A stretch of DNA of 38,601 bases from Gammaproteobacteria bacterium (GCA_029242705.1 JAQWTK010000041.1:1-38601), one strand, 5' to 3'; shown: positions 1 through 13,279, counted from the stretch's first letter. A program made the numbers and translations. The notes: generated by a model from the letters alone, not told the origin.

Positions 1-1
1 A

Positions 2-553
2 GCAGGTGTTGATGAGGTTGGTAGGGGATCATTAGCAGGAGATGTAGTCGCTGCAGCTGTTGTATTAGACGTTAAAAAACCTATCGCAGGTCTTGCAGAT
101 TCTAAAAAATTAACGAAGAATCAAAGAGAAAGAGTATATCGAGAAATTCAAGAGCGTGCGATTTGTTATTCAGTTGGGAGAGCAAGTCCAGTTGAAATTG
201 ATTCACTAAATATCTTACAAGCAAGTCTCTTAGCAATGGCTCGTTCGGTCCAGTCTTTGCGTACGGAACCTAAATTTATTTACGTTGACGGAATTCATTT
301 GCCGGATTGGGGCTATCTATCCGAAGCAATTGTGAGGGGTGACTCATTGGTGCCATCAATCGCAGCGGCCTCGATAATAGCTAAAGTAACTAGAGATAAA
401 GAAATGGTCGCCATGGATCGGCTATATCCCGAGTATGGTTTCGCTAAAAATAAAGGGTATCCAACGAAACTACATATTAAAGCACTTGATAGCCTAGGGC
501 CTTGCTTTATACATCGAAATTCTTTTAGGCCAGTATCAGCATTAAGACGATAA
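2..553 (+). CDS. rnhB: Ribonuclease HII, 5' end cut off by the window edge
   Basis: Endonuclease that removes ribonucleotides misincorporated into DNA. The frame is open from base 2 and all core family motifs are visible. These are GVDEVGRG at the very start (first catalytic Asp-Glu pair), DSKKLT, the third acidic residue in YVDG, and AAASIIAKVTRD with the fourth catalytic Asp. The C-terminal signature YGFAKNKGYPTKLH is followed by GP and HRNSFRPV. Only a few N-terminal residues are missing, since GVDEVGRG normally lies near residue 15-20. It sits upstream of dnaE, as in the usual gammaproteobacterial lpxB-rnhB-dnaE order. An internal ATG at 236 is not the real start because conserved catalytic sequence lies upstream of it. 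Confidence 0.96.
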   Translation, partial: AGVDEVGRGSLAGDVVAAAVVLDVKKPIAGLADSKKLTKNQRERVYREIQERAICYSVGRASPVEIDSLNILQASLLAMARSVQSLRTEPKFIYVDGIHLPDWGYLSEAIVRGDSLVPSIAAASIIAKVTRDKEMVAMDRLYPEYGFAKNKGYPTKLHIKALDSLGPCFIHRNSFRPVSALRR

Positions 554-646
554 ATTTTCCAACGGAGAATAAGACAGAAATATTGTATATTATGTATGTT
601 AATTTATTACTTTTGATAGTTACCATATTAGGAACGGCGCTGCGGA

Positions 647-3600
647 ATGCTCGATAAGTCTAAAAGTCAAAAATATTTTCATCTTCGGCTGCATACTGAG
701 TTTTCGATAAGCGATGGTTTAGTAACCATGGTTCCGTTAATTGATAACTTGAAAAAAATGGAAATGCCAGCAATTGCTATCACTGATTTGGCGAATTTTT
801 TTGGTTTGATTAAATTTTATAGTAAAGCTATTAAGGCCGGAATTAAGCCTATATGTGGGTGTGATGTTTTGGTGGAAAATCAAGATGGAGTGTGTTCTAG
901 ATTAGTTTTATTGGTTAAAAATCGCACTGGGTATTTAAATCTTACCAGTTTAATCTCCGACCTTTATACAGAATCATCGAATCATAAAAATATCGTTTTA
1001 CCCCAAAATCATCTGGAAGGACGGACTGAAGGCTTGATTGCGCTGTCTGGTGCTCAGCATAGTGATGTCGGGATTGCCCTATTAGACAATGATAAGAATT
1101 TGGCAGAAAGTAATTTAAATCGGTGGAAAGAGCTATTTTTGGATTCTTTTTACTTGGAACTTCAGCGACTAGGCAAGACTAATGAAGAGCTCTATATTGA
1201 AAGAGTGATCGATTTGGCAATTGCACAGCAAATACCAGTTGTGGCTACTAATGATGTCCGGTTTTTAAGTAAAGAAGATTTTGAGGCGCATGAAGTCCGA
1301 GTTTGTATAAATCAACGCCGCACACTTGACGATCCTAGGCGTAGTCGCAATTACACTGACCAACAATATCTGAAAAGTTCGGAAGAAATGTGCGAATTAT
1401 TTGAAGATATTCCTGAGGCTATTAGTAATTCTGCAGAAATCTCGCAGCGTTGTAATCTTGAATTAGAAATAGGTGTTCCTCATTTGCCGAACTATCCTGT
1501 TCCTGGAGGAGTAGCCCTTGAGGACTATTTGTCTCAGTTAAGCCGAGCGGGCCTTAAGAAACGATTAAGTTGTTTTTTTTCTGGAAGCTCTAATAACGAA
1601 AATCATTCTTTGGCATATTCAGAACGATTGAATCTAGAGCTAAAGATTATTAATGATATGGGTTTTGCAGGTTACTTTCTTATTGTTATGGAATTTATTC
1701 AATGGGCAAAGGATTCTGATATCCCAGTAGGCCCTGGAAGGGGATCCGGTGCCGGATCGTTGGTTGCTTACGCTCTAGGGATCACAGACCTTGATCCATT
1801 AAAATATGACCTTCTTTTTGAGCGATTTCTAAATCCAGAGCGTATATCAATGCCAGATTTTGATGTCGACTTCTGTATGGAGGGAAGAGATCGTGTTATT
1901 CAACATGTAGCTGATCTCTACGGCAAAGATGCAGTTTCTCAGATAGTGACATTTGGAACCATGGCTGCAAAGGCCGTTGTCCGCGATGTGGCTCGTGTAC
2001 AAGGTAAGCCTTATGCGTTAGGTGACAAAATATCTAAATTAATACCCTTTGAGCCTGGTATGACCTTAGCCAAAGCATTCGAGCGGGAAGAATTATTAGT
2101 TAATTTCGTGAAAACCGATGAGGATGCCCAAGAAATTATAGAAATGGCATATAAACTAGAAGGTATTGCGCGTAACGTTGGAAAGCATGCTGGTGGCGTC
2201 GTCATAGCTCCTACTAAATTAATAGATTATACGCCGCTATATTGCGAAGAGTCTGGTGAAAACTTAGTAACACAGTTTGATAAAAATGATGTAGAAACTG
2301 CAGGTTTAGTTAAATTTGATTTTCTTGGTCTTCGAACGCTCACTATTATTGATTGGGCGGTGAAGATGATTAACGAGCAAAAAAACGAAGACCAAACTCC
2401 TGTCGATATCAACTCTCTTCCGCTCAATGATGAGTCTGTCTATCGGTTGTTACAACAAGGTAAAACTACCGCGATTTTTCAGCTTGAATCTTCGGGTATG
2501 AAAGAGCTTATTAAGAGACTACTTCCTAATTGTTTTGAAGACATAATAGCTCTCGTAGCGTTATTTAGACCCGGTCCTCTTCGTTCTGGAATGGATAAAG
2601 AGTTTATTGATAGAAAACATGGTAGAACAAAAGTTGAATACTTGCATCCTGATTTAGAGCCCGTGCTATCGGATACTTATGGGGTGATTCTTTACCAAGA
2701 ACAGGTTATGCAGATCGCTCAGACTCTTGCAAACTATACCCTAGGTGGCGCCGATATTTTGCGAAAAGCGATGGGGAAAAAAGATGAAGAAGAGATGGCA
2801 AAACAACGTGAAACTTTTATGGACGGAGCACTTTCGAAAGACGTTGACGAAAGGGTGGCGAAATCAATCTTTGATTTAATGGAAACTTTTGCTGAGTATG
2901 GATTCAATAAGTCACACTCAGCGGCGTATGCCCTAGTTGCCTACCAAACTGCTTGGCTTAAAACTCATTTCCCTTCTTACTTTATGGCTGCAGCTCTTTC
3001 AGCAGATATGCAAAATACGGATAAAATAGTGATCCTAATAGATGAATGTAGGGCTATGGGACTTAAAATTTTGCCCCCTGATGTAGACATCGGATGGTTT
3101 AATTTTACAGTTAATAAGGATGATGCAATTGTTTATGGTTTGGGCGCTATTAAAGGCGTTGGCGAAGGTCCTATTGAGGCGATTATTAGAGCTAGAGAAG
3201 ATAAGAATTTTGCTAGTTTATTGGATTTATGCCAACGAGTTGATTCTCAAGCGGTCAATAAAAGAACGATGGAGGCTCTAGTACGATCTGGTGCTTTGGA
3301 CCATCTAATAGATGGTAGTTATGATGAATCACGTGCTCAACTTGCCGCAATGCTTCTAGATACCATGTTGGCTGCGGAGCAGAGCAATAGAAATGAAGCG
3401 AGTGGTGTAGAAGATTTATTTGGAGATATAAAGCCAATTGAACCTTCTATTAGTGTTAATAATCATGGGGTAAGGAATTTCCAGGTATGGACAGAGCAAG
3501 AGCGTTTAACGGCAGAGAAAGAGGCCTTAGGATTGTACCTCTCGGGGCACCCGATTGATGAATATCTACCAGAGCTTTCCAGTATCGTTAAAAATCGACT

Positions 3601-4201
3601 AATAAATTTAAAGCCCCAAAGAGGAACTCAACTAGTCGCTGGTTTATTACATGATTTTCGCAAGTGGCAGAGCAATGACGGCAGAACGGGCGCATCACTG
3701 ACTCTGGATGATCGTAGTGCGCGATTCGAAGTATCTTTATTTGGAAATGATTATGAGAAATATCAGGCGCTACTGCAAAAAGATCTTATTTTGGTAATTG
3801 AGTGCACCGTAAGCGTGGATGATTATAAAGGCGTTATGCAAGGTCGAGCGAAACAAATTATGACATTAGACCAAGTTAGAAGAAAGTATGCCCGCCACTT
3901 ATCACTAAATTTAAATTCGGAAGAATTAGAGTCAGGGTTTTGCGAGAATTTGGCTAAAATTTTAGCCCCCTATTGCAATGGGTCGCAAAAATTAGTTATT
4001 CCAGATCAGGAAGACATAAAATCTTTAAAAGAAGGATGCCAGATTGTTATAAATTACCAGCGATCAGGACTAAGTGGGTGTATAATACTAGGCGGCAACT
4101 GGGTGGTTATACCGACTAATGAATTATTACAAGCTTTAAAGATGGAATATGGGAATGATCAAATAGAATTGGGTTATAAACAACAATTATCACTAAACTA
4201 A
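647..4201 (+). CDS. dnaE: DNA polymerase III alpha subunit
   Basis: Replicative polymerase catalytic subunit (5'-3' DNA synthesis) of the Pol III holoenzyme. At 1184 aa it is close to the 1160 aa of E. coli. An N-terminal PHP domain begins with FHLRLHTEFSISDGL. The palm carries GPGRGSGAGSLVAYALGITD and PDFDVDF, with catalytic Asp404 and Asp406, and the third Asp at 558 in KFDFLGLRTLT. The finger-region sequences GVILYQEQVMQIA and EYGFNKSHSAAYA are present, followed by an OB-fold and a tau-binding C-terminal part. The ATG at 647 fits the family N-terminus, with AGGAACGG about a dozen bases upstream. It lies 93 bp after rnhB and 54 bp before accA. Confidence 0.98.
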   Translation: MLDKSKSQKYFHLRLHTEFSISDGLVTMVPLIDNLKKMEMPAIAITDLANFFGLIKFYSKAIKAGIKPICGCDVLVENQDGVCSRLVLLVKNRTGYLNLTSLISDLYTESSNHKNIVLPQNHLEGRTEGLIALSGAQHSDVGIALLDNDKNLAESNLNRWKELFLDSFYLELQRLGKTNEELYIERVIDLAIAQQIPVVATNDVRFLSKEDFEAHEVRVCINQRRTLDDPRRSRNYTDQQYLKSSEEMCELFEDIPEAISNSAEISQRCNLELEIGVPHLPNYPVPGGVALEDYLSQLSRAGLKKRLSCFFSGSSNNENHSLAYSERLNLELKIINDMGFAGYFLIVMEFIQWAKDSDIPVGPGRGSGAGSLVAYALGITDLDPLKYDLLFERFLNPERISMPDFDVDFCMEGRDRVIQHVADLYGKDAVSQIVTFGTMAAKAVVRDVARVQGKPYALGDKISKLIPFEPGMTLAKAFEREELLVNFVKTDEDAQEIIEMAYKLEGIARNVGKHAGGVVIAPTKLIDYTPLYCEESGENLVTQFDKNDVETAGLVKFDFLGLRTLTIIDWAVKMINEQKNEDQTPVDINSLPLNDESVYRLLQQGKTTAIFQLESSGMKELIKRLLPNCFEDIIALVALFRPGPLRSGMDKEFIDRKHGRTKVEYLHPDLEPVLSDTYGVILYQEQVMQIAQTLANYTLGGADILRKAMGKKDEEEMAKQRETFMDGALSKDVDERVAKSIFDLMETFAEYGFNKSHSAAYALVAYQTAWLKTHFPSYFMAAALSADMQNTDKIVILIDECRAMGLKILPPDVDIGWFNFTVNKDDAIVYGLGAIKGVGEGPIEAIIRAREDKNFASLLDLCQRVDSQAVNKRTMEALVRSGALDHLIDGSYDESRAQLAAMLLDTMLAAEQSNRNEASGVEDLFGDIKPIEPSISVNNHGVRNFQVWTEQERLTAEKEALGLYLSGHPIDEYLPELSSIVKNRLINLKPQRGTQLVAGLLHDFRKWQSNDGRTGASLTLDDRSARFEVSLFGNDYEKYQALLQKDLILVIECTVSVDDYKGVMQGRAKQIMTLDQVRRKYARHLSLNLNSEELESGFCENLAKILAPYCNGSQKLVIPDQEDIKSLKEGCQIVINYQRSGLSGCIILGGNWVVIPTNELLQALKMEYGNDQIELGYKQQLSLN

Positions 4202-4255
4202 AACATTTGGCGGATTCTATATCCTGATTGACACATTAATTTCTTATCAAGAACT

Positions 4256-5209
4256 ATGAACCCGAACTATTTAGAATTCGAACAACCGATCGCTGAATTA
4301 GAAGCCAAGATTCAAGAATTGAGGCTGGTTAATTCAGATGATGATATAAATATATCTGAAGAAATAGGAAACCTAACGAATAAAAGCACAAGACTTACTG
4401 AGAAAATATATTCGAATCTTACTCCATGGCAAATTTCTCAAGTCGCCCGCCATCCTTTAAGGCCTTACACCTTAGATTATATAAAATATATTTTTACTGA
4501 GTTTGATGAATTGCATGGAGATCGACTTTTTGCTGATGATCAAGCCTTGATCGGCGGACTGGCAAGACTTGATGGAAGACCGGTTGTGATTATTGGGCAC
4601 CAAAAAGGGCGTGGCACTAGCGAGAAAATACGGCATAATTTTGGTATGCCTCGGCCTGAAGGTTACCGTAAAGCACGTAGATTAATAAAATTGGCAGAAA
4701 ATTATAGGCTGCCTGTACTTGTGTTCATAGACACCCCTGGTGCTTATCCAGGAATGGATTCGGAAGAGCGATGTATTAATGAAGCGATCGCTGAAAATTT
4801 AGCGTTAATGTCTAGAGTTAATATACCTCTAATTGCTACGGTCACGGGAGAAGCTAACTCTGGTGGAGCTATAGCTATAGGTGTAGCCGATCATTTAAAC
4901 ATGCTTGAATATTCTACCTATACCGTCATAACTCCGGAGGGTTGTGCAACCATTTTATGGAAATCAGCGGAATACGCGTCTTCGGCTGCAGAGGCGATGG
5001 GAGTGACTTCTGAGAGGTTGAAAGCGTTAGGAATAGTAGATCAAACCATCCCCGAGCCTCTAGGGGGTGCGCATCGGGATTTAGAAGCAATGGCTGGGAC
5101 TATAAAAATTGCTCTGATTGATCAGGTCGATCGGTTAAGTAGCCTCAGTATTGACGAGTTAGTTAATCGAAGATACAACCGCCTGATGAATTATGGAATA
5201 ACCGCCTGA
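4256..5209 (+). CDS. accA: Acetyl-CoA carboxylase carboxyltransferase subunit alpha
   Basis: Alpha subunit of the carboxyltransferase half of acetyl-CoA carboxylase, which makes malonyl-CoA for fatty-acid synthesis; it works with AccD, not in this window. It has 317 aa against 319 in E. coli. The N-terminus [18 protein letters not shown] is family-typical and fixes the start. The crotonase-fold motifs [14 protein letters not shown] and EGCATILWK form the oxyanion and biotin-site loops. It follows dnaE as in most gammaproteobacteria and lies 61 bp upstream of tilS. Confidence 0.98.
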   Translation: MNPNYLEFEQPIAELEAKIQELRLVNSDDDINISEEIGNLTNKSTRLTEKIYSNLTPWQISQVARHPLRPYTLDYIKYIFTEFDELHGDRLFADDQALIGGLARLDGRPVVIIGHQKGRGTSEKIRHNFGMPRPEGYRKARRLIKLAENYRLPVLVFIDTPGAYPGMDSEERCINEAIAENLALMSRVNIPLIATVTGEANSGGAIAIGVADHLNMLEYSTYTVITPEGCATILWKSAEYASSAAEAMGVTSERLKALGIVDQTIPEPLGGAHRDLEAMAGTIKIALIDQVDRLSSLSIDELVNRRYNRLMNYGITA

Positions 5210-5270
5210 CGAATAAGCAGTTACCCTAATTGTTGATGCATCCTTATATAGTGCTGATATAAATACCCAC

Positions 5271-6605
5271 ATGAAATTTAGCTTAGATAATCTAGCCGCC
5301 GAATTAAATCCTGTCAGAGAATACAAAACGCTAATATTGGGTTTGAGTGGAGGTTTAGATTCTATGGTTTTGTTATATGCTGTTAATGAGCTAATTAAAA
5401 GTAAGAAAATTTGCTCAAAATTGACAGCTTTACATATCAACCATAGGTTACAGGTAGACTCAGATGATTGGGAGCGGTTTTGCAAGATAAGATGCGCTGA
5501 ATTGGGAATACCAATTATAGTCAAAAGACTTGAGACAGATTCACTGAAAGAAAATAAAAGTGACCTGGAAAATAAGGCTAGAAAAGCAAGATATGAAATA
5601 TTTGAATCGATTGTTGATTCGGATTCGTGTTTAATACTAGCCCACCATTTTGATGATCAGCTAGAAACTCTTATATTTCGCTTAAATCGCGGTGCAGGTA
5701 TAAAAGGTTTGACGGCAATGCCACAAAGTCGTGTGATCGGCTCTGGAATATTGTATAGGCCGCTGTTAAAAATTGAAGCTAAATCTCTTTATGATTTTGC
5801 TGAAGCTACAGAATTACAATGGGTAGTTGATCATTCTAATGCAAACGTTGCTTTCGATAGAAATTATCTAAGGCACGAAATCTTACCAAGGATAGAGCGC
5901 CGTTGGCCCAATTATCGCGAAAGTTGGGCTAAATCCCTTGAATTAATATCTGAAGCTAGAGAGGTGACTGAGGAGGTTGTATTAGCCGATTTTTCCTCGG
6001 TAGTTTCAGACGCATCGAATAAGTTAATCCTTAGCTTGTTGATGAATCTAACTAAAGCGCGCCAACGAAATGTAATCAAATATTGGTTAATGAAAATAGC
6101 TAAAATAGAGATTGGTTGGAATAAACTACAACATATGGTTAACGAAGTATTGCCAGCTGCATCTCATTCAAATCTAGAAATCAATATAAATGAGTATTTA
6201 ATCTGTAGTTATCGAAATCAGCTATACCTTTTAAGAAAGTATGCTCCTTTGCCAAATGTTTGCCACTGGGATTTAAAAGGCTCTCAAAAATTAGTGATAA
6301 ATAACAATGGTGTGCTGATGGCTAATCAAACCGAAGGAAAAGGTATTAGTGGAAAATTAGTTGACAATTTACAGGTAAGATTTCGTCAAGGAGGAGAGAA
6401 TTTTCGAATTTCAGGTAGGCCCTTAAAGAGCTTAAAAAAGATTCTTCAGGAGTCGAAGGTCGAGCCATGGATTCGACCTAGAATTCCATTAATTTATAAT
6501 CAAGACGAATTGGTTTGTGTGGTCGGCATTGGTATTAGCGCTTCGGCCTCGGCAGCACCAGAGGAGATTGGATTTTCGTTAAGTTGGGATTTTCCTAATA
6601 ATTGA
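5271..6605 (+). CDS. tilS: tRNA(Ile)-lysidine synthase
   Basis: ATP-dependent enzyme that attaches lysine to C34 of the CAU-anticodon tRNA-Ile, switching it to read AUA. The 444-aa length matches the long (E. coli-type) form. The PP-loop is SGGLDS at residues 26-31. Further N-type ATPase motifs are LHINHRLQ, HHFDDQLET and the RNRGAGIKGL-like segment, then NYLRHEILP. The C-terminal third includes FRQGGENFRISGR and LKKILQE, matching the TilS C-terminal substrate-binding domain. The start ATG agrees with the distance to the PP-loop. The gene is part of the dnaE-accA-tilS-pyrG series. This genome also seems to use AUA as an initiation codon at prpC, although TilS has no direct bearing on that. 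Confidence 0.95.
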   Translation: MKFSLDNLAAELNPVREYKTLILGLSGGLDSMVLLYAVNELIKSKKICSKLTALHINHRLQVDSDDWERFCKIRCAELGIPIIVKRLETDSLKENKSDLENKARKARYEIFESIVDSDSCLILAHHFDDQLETLIFRLNRGAGIKGLTAMPQSRVIGSGILYRPLLKIEAKSLYDFAEATELQWVVDHSNANVAFDRNYLRHEILPRIERRWPNYRESWAKSLELISEAREVTEEVVLADFSSVVSDASNKLILSLLMNLTKARQRNVIKYWLMKIAKIEIGWNKLQHMVNEVLPAASHSNLEININEYLICSYRNQLYLLRKYAPLPNVCHWDLKGSQKLVINNNGVLMANQTEGKGISGKLVDNLQVRFRQGGENFRISGRPLKSLKKILQESKVEPWIRPRIPLIYNQDELVCVVGIGISASASAAPEEIGFSLSWDFPNN

Positions 6606-6716
6606 ACTTCTGATCTTTATGACTTAAGAGATTGTCCAGATTGAGCTTGTGGTTTCGATCTGGTAGGCTGTAGTTCCATCTACTTGGGTTAGATATGTTT
6701 TGACTCAGACGAATGA

Positions 6717-8375
<1,659 letters not shown>

Positions 8376-8449
8376 AGTTTGGCGGAATATGATAATTTGT
8401 AATAACCAAAAGGTTCCGTTTTTTTTGCATCGAAGGATCATTCATATTT

Positions 8450-9295
8450 ATGAATCACAAGCTTATTACTATCGATGATATCGAAGTTGCGAACCATAAA
8501 TCATTTGTCTTATTTGGAGGATTAAATGTTCTGGAGACTCGTGACCTAGGTTTATTTGTTGCCGAAGAATTTAAGAATGTTTGCGATAAATTAGATATTC
8601 CGTTTGTTTTTAAAGCGTCATTCGACAAGGCGAACCGTTCTTCAATAGATTCCTTTAGAGGCCCAGGATTAGAGGAAGGGATTCGTTGGTTAGAAGATAT
8701 AAAGAATCAAATTGAAGTTCCAATAATTACGGATGTACATGAAAAAAGCCAAGCGAAACCCGTATCTGAGGTCGCCGATATTCTCCAGCTACCAGCATTT
8801 TTATCACGTCAAACAGACTTGATTGAAGCGATGGCTCAAACTAAGGTGCCTGTAAATATAAAAAAAGCTCAGTTCTTAGCCCCTCAAGAGATGATCCATA
8901 TTTTAAAGAAGTTTCAAAATGCAGGGACTGACAAGTTAATATTGTGTGAGCGTGGTAGTAGTTTTGGTTACAACAATTTAGTTGTAGATATGTTAGGTTT
9001 CTCGGTAATGAAAGACTTTGGTTGCCCTGTTATGTTTGATGTTACTCATTCATTGCAGAAGCCTGGTGCGAGAGTTAACAGCTCTGATGGCCGTCGCGCG
9101 CTTGTTACAAATCTAGCCAAAGCAGGTCTTTCGCAGGGATTGGCAGGATTATTTATAGAAGCACACCCTAGTCCAGATCAGGCTCTTTGTGATGGTCCTT
9201 GCGCTCTGCGCCTTGATTGTTTACATGCTTTTCTAGAACAAATGAAAGCTGTTGATGTGCTGGTTAAATCTCAACCAAAGATTAATACGGAGTAG
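8450..9295 (+). CDS. kdsA: 3-deoxy-8-phosphooctulonate synthase (Kdo-8-P synthase)
   Basis: Condenses phosphoenolpyruvate with arabinose 5-phosphate to Kdo-8-phosphate, the precursor of the LPS inner core. The 281 aa match the family (E. coli 284). Recognisable segments are [59 protein letters not shown] and [18 protein letters not shown]. Its presence implies an outer membrane with LPS. It is followed 38 bp later by eno, the usual pyrG-kdsA-eno order. Confidence 0.98.
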   Translation: MNHKLITIDDIEVANHKSFVLFGGLNVLETRDLGLFVAEEFKNVCDKLDIPFVFKASFDKANRSSIDSFRGPGLEEGIRWLEDIKNQIEVPIITDVHEKSQAKPVSEVADILQLPAFLSRQTDLIEAMAQTKVPVNIKKAQFLAPQEMIHILKKFQNAGTDKLILCERGSSFGYNNLVVDMLGFSVMKDFGCPVMFDVTHSLQKPGARVNSSDGRRALVTNLAKAGLSQGLAGLFIEAHPSPDQALCDGPCALRLDCLHAFLEQMKAVDVLVKSQPKINTE

Positions 9296-9333
9296 TAATT
9301 TTTATCTTATTGTTGTTTTTGCAGGGTAATTAA

Positions 9334-10632
<1,299 letters not shown>

Positions 10633-10639
10633 GTGGGTT

Positions 10640-10909
10640 ATGAAAATTTTATATCCTTTTTTGTTTTGCTGCCTGTTAATTATGCAGTTTCAACTCTGGC
10701 TAGGAGATGATAGCGTCCGAACACTGAATCTTTTAAACGAAGAGCTGGTCGCTCAAAAAGACATTAATACAAAACTTGAAGAGAGAAATAGATTGCTTGA
10801 GATTGAAGTAATTGATCTCAAAACCGGTTTAGAAGCAGTTGAGGAAAGAGCACGCTCCGAACTTGGGATGATTAAAGAAGGCGAAACATTTTATCTCCTT
10901 GTTGACTAA
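10640..10909 (+). CDS. ftsB: Cell division protein FtsB
   Basis: Small bitopic divisome protein that forms the FtsQ-FtsL-FtsB complex in the inner membrane and helps trigger septal peptidoglycan synthesis. The 89 aa are slightly below the E. coli length of 103. A short N-terminal membrane segment (residues about 3-20) is followed by a leucine-rich coiled coil (about 25-70). The typical tail ARSELGMIKEGETFYLL follows, and the RxELGxxxxGExFY signature is diagnostic. It begins 7 bp after the eno stop, the conserved eno-ftsB-ispD order. Confidence 0.95.
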   Translation: MKILYPFLFCCLLIMQFQLWLGDDSVRTLNLLNEELVAQKDINTKLEERNRLLEIEVIDLKTGLEAVEERARSELGMIKEGETFYLLVD

Positions 10910-10972
10910 TAAAAAAATCCTGAACTCAGTTTAAAATCTGTAATTTAACTCAATAGAGTTTGTGAACAACAT

Positions 10973-11671
10973 ATGCGTATTTGGGCAATTTTGCCAGCTG
11001 CAGGAATTGGTCGCCGTTTTGGGTCGGCCCTACCTAAGCAGTACCTAAATCTTTGCGGTATTCCGGTCATTTTACATGCCATTAATCGCCTTTTGGAGCT
11101 TCAGGAGATTGAAAAAGTGATCGTCTCGCTTCATCCTGATGACCAGTATTGGTATGGTTTAAATATAGAGACACCTAAGGTAGAGACTATTCTTGGTGGT
11201 GATGAAAGAGCCGACTCAGTAGCTAATGCCTTAGAAAGTTTAGAGGGGATTGCGGAGAATACTGATTGGGTTGCTGTTCATGATGCGGTTAGGCCTTGTC
11301 TGACTACGTCAGATTTGAAAAAAATAATCTCTGAATTAAAAGATGAAAACGTTGGGGGCATACTAGCGAGCCCTATTGTGGATACATTGAAAAGAACAGA
11401 CGAGAATATGAAGATAACTAAAACTCTAGATCGCAATCAAGTTTGGTCAGCGTTAACGCCACAAGTTTTTCGCTACGATATCCTTAAAAAGGCGCTCTCC
11501 GTGCAACGGGAAAGAAGCGCAGTCGCGACAGACGAGGCTGGAGCAGTTGAGGCATTAGGATATCAACCAAGAATTATTCCTGGAGAACCAACAAATATCA
11601 AAATTACTGAAGAAAAAGACTTAGCTCTGGCTGAGCATATTATTCTGTCTCAGGCAGAAAAGTCATGCTAG
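10973..11671 (+). CDS. ispD: 2-C-methyl-D-erythritol 4-phosphate cytidylyltransferase
   Basis: Third step of the MEP isoprenoid pathway: couples MEP with CTP to give CDP-methylerythritol. The 232 aa fit the family. Motifs are the nucleotide-binding LPAAGIGRRFGSALPKQYL, GGDERADSVANAL, HDAVRPC, DTLKRT and TDEAGAVEALG. The last codons overlap the ispF start by 7 bp, so the two MEP genes are translationally coupled. They are separate proteins here, not an IspDF fusion. Confidence 0.97.
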   Translation: MRIWAILPAAGIGRRFGSALPKQYLNLCGIPVILHAINRLLELQEIEKVIVSLHPDDQYWYGLNIETPKVETILGGDERADSVANALESLEGIAENTDWVAVHDAVRPCLTTSDLKKIISELKDENVGGILASPIVDTLKRTDENMKITKTLDRNQVWSALTPQVFRYDILKKALSVQRERSAVATDEAGAVEALGYQPRIIPGEPTNIKITEEKDLALAEHIILSQAEKSC

Positions 11672-12165
11672 ATGATTTTAGAATTGGACATGGTATTGAT
11701 GTCCATAGGTTCGCCAAAGAAAGAATAAAAGAGAAGCCTCTCAGGCTCGCTGGTATTACCTTAAGTGAAAATTATAGCCTGGTAGCTCATTCGGATGGAG
11801 ATGTAATTTTACATGCAATATGCGATGCAATATTAGGGGCATGCGCCGAAGGGGATATTGGAGAATATTTCTCAGACACCGATCAAGAATATTCTGGCAT
11901 AGATAGTACTATCTTGCTTAGCAAAGTCTTAGAAGTAGCGAATGCGAAAAAATTAAAAATCTCAAATATTGATATTACTCTATTAGCGCAAGTACCTAAA
12001 ATTAGCCCATACCGCAATGAAATGATTGAAAATCTTTGCGGTTTGCTAGACCTTAATTCTAATTACGTAAATCTTAAAGCAACTACTACTGAGCGTCTGG
12101 GTTATATCGGTCGCGAAGAGGGGATAGCTTGTCATTGTGTTGTTTTGATGAGTTCTAATGGCTAA
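11665..12165 (+). CDS. ispF: 2-C-methyl-D-erythritol 2,4-cyclodiphosphate synthase
   Basis: Fifth step of the MEP pathway: cyclises CDP-ME 2-phosphate with loss of CMP. It has 166 aa, a few more than the E. coli 159. The zinc ligands are in GIDVHRF and in AHSDGDVILHAICDAILGA. The conserved SDTD segment and the C-terminal TTTERLGYIGREEGIAC are present. It overlaps ispD upstream (7 bp) and truD downstream (8 bp), indicating one tightly packed transcript. Confidence 0.97.
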   Translation: MLDDFRIGHGIDVHRFAKERIKEKPLRLAGITLSENYSLVAHSDGDVILHAICDAILGACAEGDIGEYFSDTDQEYSGIDSTILLSKVLEVANAKKLKISNIDITLLAQVPKISPYRNEMIENLCGLLDLNSNYVNLKATTTERLGYIGREEGIACHCVVLMSSNG

Positions 12166-13267
12166 GGTGTTCAAAGAAAAAATAGTCGATATCGCTCCCT
12201 TTGATTCTCTAAGTTATGTTAATTCAGCTCCTACTATTTCTGCGAGATTAAAAGTACATTTTGCAGATTTTAAGGTTACAGAAAATTTAGGGTTTGATCC
12301 TACGAAGAACGGAGATCATCTATTTATTAAAGTAAGGAAGATGGATCTTAGTACTTTAGAGGTTGCGAGAAAACTTTCGGAAGTTACTGGTTCGAAATTA
12401 TCGTCAATAGGTTACTCCGGAATGAAAGATAAGAGAGGTGACTGTGTCCAATGGTTTAGTATTCCAACTGGGGAAGGGATAGAAAAAGCAATATTATCAA
12501 TAGAAAACAATAAACTAAACGTAATTACAAGTCATCTCAATACGAGAAAACTTAAAATAGGCAGCCACAAAGAAAATCATTTCCATATTAAATTAAGAGA
12601 TTGCCAAGGATCTAAGCTTGAGTTTAAAAACCGCATGGATAGAATTATGGAGCACGGAGTTCCAAACTATTTTGGCGAACAGCGTTTTGGCAAGGAAATG
12701 CACAATGTTTACGAAATGCTAAGAATTTTAAAAAAACCTTCCTCAGCTATTGATTCTAATTTTTCAGCGTATCTTCGAATCAAAACTCCCGTTAAAAGAA
12801 GCATATTGATTTCCGCTGTGCGTGCATACCTCTTTAATCAATTGCTATCAACCAGATTGCTTTTAAAAAATTGGTCGCACTATCTCTTGGGCGACATCTT
12901 AAATCTTGATGGCACTGACTCTTATTTTTCTGTGCTTGACAAAAATTGGGATGGAACTTTAGAGCAGCGATTAAATTCATTTGATATTCATATTTCAGGA
13001 TTGCTCCCAGGAAATATTTCTTCGAAGGATAAGTATATAACTAGCAGTAAAGCAGCCGATATTGAAAATGATTTAATGAAAAATTATGAGCCTTTGTTGG
13101 AAGGGTTAAGACGAATGAAAGTTTCATCTTCGCGCCGCCCTTTACGCTTTCGACCAAAGAACTTTCAGTTTTCTTGGGAAGGAGGCGATTTGCTAAGCTT
13201 AGATTTCTCTTTGAGACGCGGATGTTATGCAACAAGTTTGTTACGCGAAATATGTCAAATAAGATAG
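12158..13267 (+). CDS. truD: tRNA pseudouridine(13) synthase
   Basis: Makes pseudouridine 13 in tRNA-Glu and related tRNAs. It has 369 aa (E. coli 349). The catalytic Asp is Asp91 in SGMKDKRG, followed by CVQWFS. Other TruD hallmarks are NYFGEQRFG, LRIKTPVKRS and LSLDFSLRRGCYATSLLRE at the C-terminus. It overlaps ispF by 8 bp. The gene usually next in this synteny block, surE, is not here: only 12 bp separate truD from the following pcm. Confidence 0.95.
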   Translation: MAKVFKEKIVDIAPFDSLSYVNSAPTISARLKVHFADFKVTENLGFDPTKNGDHLFIKVRKMDLSTLEVARKLSEVTGSKLSSIGYSGMKDKRGDCVQWFSIPTGEGIEKAILSIENNKLNVITSHLNTRKLKIGSHKENHFHIKLRDCQGSKLEFKNRMDRIMEHGVPNYFGEQRFGKEMHNVYEMLRILKKPSSAIDSNFSAYLRIKTPVKRSILISAVRAYLFNQLLSTRLLLKNWSHYLLGDILNLDGTDSYFSVLDKNWDGTLEQRLNSFDIHISGLLPGNISSKDKYITSSKAADIENDLMKNYEPLLEGLRRMKVSSSRRPLRFRPKNFQFSWEGGDLLSLDFSLRRGCYATSLLREICQIR

Positions 13268-13279
13268 GCAGATAATAAA

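Noticed and set aside
6636-6663. Inverted repeat CCAGAT/ATCTGG in the pyrG leader as an attenuator.
   Set aside because: The loop is 16 bases, there is no T run, and no C-rich start region as in known pyrG attenuation.
10947-10960. AACTC-AATA-GAGTT hairpin between ftsB and ispD as a terminator.
   Set aside because: The stem is only five pairs and not followed by a T run; the genes look co-transcribed.
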